Assembly (NCBI GenBank): GCA_001464915.1
Contig: LNED01000023.1
Coordinates: 62,001 to 126,000, forward strand
DNA: 64,000 nucleotides
Origin: Sphingomonadales bacterium Ga0077531
GTDB taxonomy: Bacteria; Pseudomonadota; Alphaproteobacteria; Sphingomonadales; Sphingomonadaceae
Direction of reading: 5' to 3'
The position numbers and the translations under genes were made by a program. Of this stretch, positions 63,262 through 64,000 are shown piece by piece. The notes under the pieces were generated by a model. The model was not told where the DNA came from. It was given only the letters and a program-made list of their open reading frames with translations, and did not search any database. Numbering within the stretch: the first letter of the stretch is position 1; every line of letters starts with the position of its first letter.

Positions 63262-64000
63262 ATGAGCGACGACACGATGGACATTGCCGCCGACCTAGCA
63301 GTCGAGGCGTTCCTGCGGGATGAACTCGCGCGGGAAAACCGCGCGGTGACGGCGGTTGTCCCGGTCCTGCGGCATTTGCTCAGCAGTGATGCCCATGCGC
63401 TCGTCAGCGACGCAATTGTGGCGCGTGTGCGCGGCATGGTGGTCGATTGTGCCGCGCAGCTGCTGGGAGCGATGGCGGGGAGCGATCCTGCCATCCGTGC
63501 TCAGGCGCTGATTGACCCGGGCGCGCTCGATAGCATGGCCGACGCGCTGCTGGGTGACGAGCCGCTGTTGGCCTTCTGCCACGCGCTCGCCAATGAAAGC
63601 TTGCTGACCGAACGATTCCAGCAGCGCCAAACAATTGATCCGGTGTTGAGCCCGCTGCTGCAGGAACTGATCGCATCAGACGAACCGCTCATTGCCGCGC
63701 TGGCGATGAGCACTTTGGCGGCGCAATCACGCTATGTCCAAAGCCAGCGTCGGATGGAATTGCCGCTGGGTGAACTTCCGGCTGAACTGTTCCATGCATT
63801 GGTTGCGCGGGGGCTGGCTCAGACGGCGGACGAGACAGGCCGCGCAGGACTGGAGCGGTTGCAGCTTGGCTATGATGAGGCTGCCAGCCGGCTTGCCTTG
63901 CTGGCTCGGCTTGTCGCGGCGATGCGGCGCGGGGCGGTGGCGGCGCTGGCGCTTGACCATGCGGGCCTTGCCCTGTTTGCCACCGCGCTTGCCGCGCATA
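63262..64000 (+). CDS. Unknown helical protein, C-terminus beyond the window (partial)
   Basis: An open frame of 246 codons from ATG 63262 to the window end, opening MSDDTMDIAADLAVEAFLRD. It is rich in Ala, Leu, Arg, Glu and Asp in amphipathic helices and has no membrane segment or signal peptide. The repeated helical character is compatible with a HEAT-like or DUF2336-like protein, but no motif is decisive. GAGG lies just upstream of the ATG. Confidence 0.65.
   Translation, partial: MSDDTMDIAADLAVEAFLRDELARENRAVTAVVPVLRHLLSSDAHALVSDAIVARVRGMVVDCAAQLLGAMAGSDPAIRAQALIDPGALDSMADALLGDEPLLAFCHALANESLLTERFQQRQTIDPVLSPLLQELIASDEPLIAALAMSTLAAQSRYVQSQRRMELPLGELPAELFHALVARGLAQTADETGRAGLERLQLGYDEAASRLALLARLVAAMRRGAVAALALDHAGLALFATALAAH

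Noticed and set aside
1-64000. tRNA, rRNA, CRISPR arrays, insertion sequences, attachment sites
   Set aside because: Intergenic spaces are short and none shows a cloverleaf, spaced repeats, transposase motifs or flanking direct repeats.

Overview
The window is high-GC, gene-dense chromosomal DNA, most probably from a sphingomonad alphaproteobacterium of the Erythrobacteraceae type. The pointers are an exosortase A (XrtA) exopolysaccharide locus, a 14-subunit nuo operon running into birA-coaX-rnj-DUF1467, an RNase E with a long acidic insert, an sdhB-thioesterase-zapE string and frequent ATGA/TGATG gene overlaps. I see no rRNA or tRNA gene, insertion sequence, integrase or CRISPR array. This taxonomic placement is inference from gene content.

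Region 1 (1-17351) is the XrtA/PEP-CTERM exopolysaccharide locus. A leftward unit holds a GNAT-type protein, an acyl carrier protein, hydrolase 2 and the first codons of hydrolase 1. A rightward unit starts with an AMP-forming ligase and a PLP-dependent decarboxylase. It continues with the export lipoprotein, chain-length determinant, tyrosine kinase, outer-membrane barrel protein, ExeA-like ATPase, polysaccharide deacetylase, FemAB-like protein, glycosyltransferase, exosortase A and an asparagine-synthase-like amidotransferase. Together they suggest synthesis, length control, export and amide or acyl decoration of a polysaccharide, coupled to exosortase sorting. The exosortase ends where a fused EpsI domain would begin, and a parS-like palindrome lies at the start of hydrolase 2.

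Region 2 (17348-39000) is mostly housekeeping. Leftward zapE, a hotdog thioesterase and sdhB are followed by an SDR, a methyltransferase and RNase E, which has a clear terminator and a long leader. Then come a cell-wall pair (amidase and PBP1A), a periplasmic peroxiredoxin, release factor 2, a lipoprotein-type methyltransferase, a nitronate monooxygenase-like flavoprotein, an alpha/beta hydrolase, a 2-hydroxyacid dehydrogenase, an SH3 protein, a thiolase, a coniferyl-aldehyde-type dehydrogenase and a beta-propeller protein.

Region 3 (39048-59142) is the complete complex I operon nuoA-N followed by birA, coaX, rnj and a DUF1467 gene. Six reading frames that are not complex I subunits lie precisely at the D/E, E/F, F/G, G/H and H/I junctions. 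Nearly all are joined to their neighbours by overlapping stop and start codons. This is the most unusual pattern in the window.

Region 4 (59139-64000) is poorly characterised. It holds a 790-residue membrane-anchored coiled-coil protein, a divergent Hpt-like protein without the phospho-histidine, a protein joining a nucleotidyltransferase-like domain to membrane helices, and a gene cut by the window end.

No clearly new defence or mobile system was found. The best leads are the insertions in the nuo operon, the uncharacterised acyl/amide branch of the XrtA locus, and the degenerate Hpt and nucleotidyltransferase-like genes.
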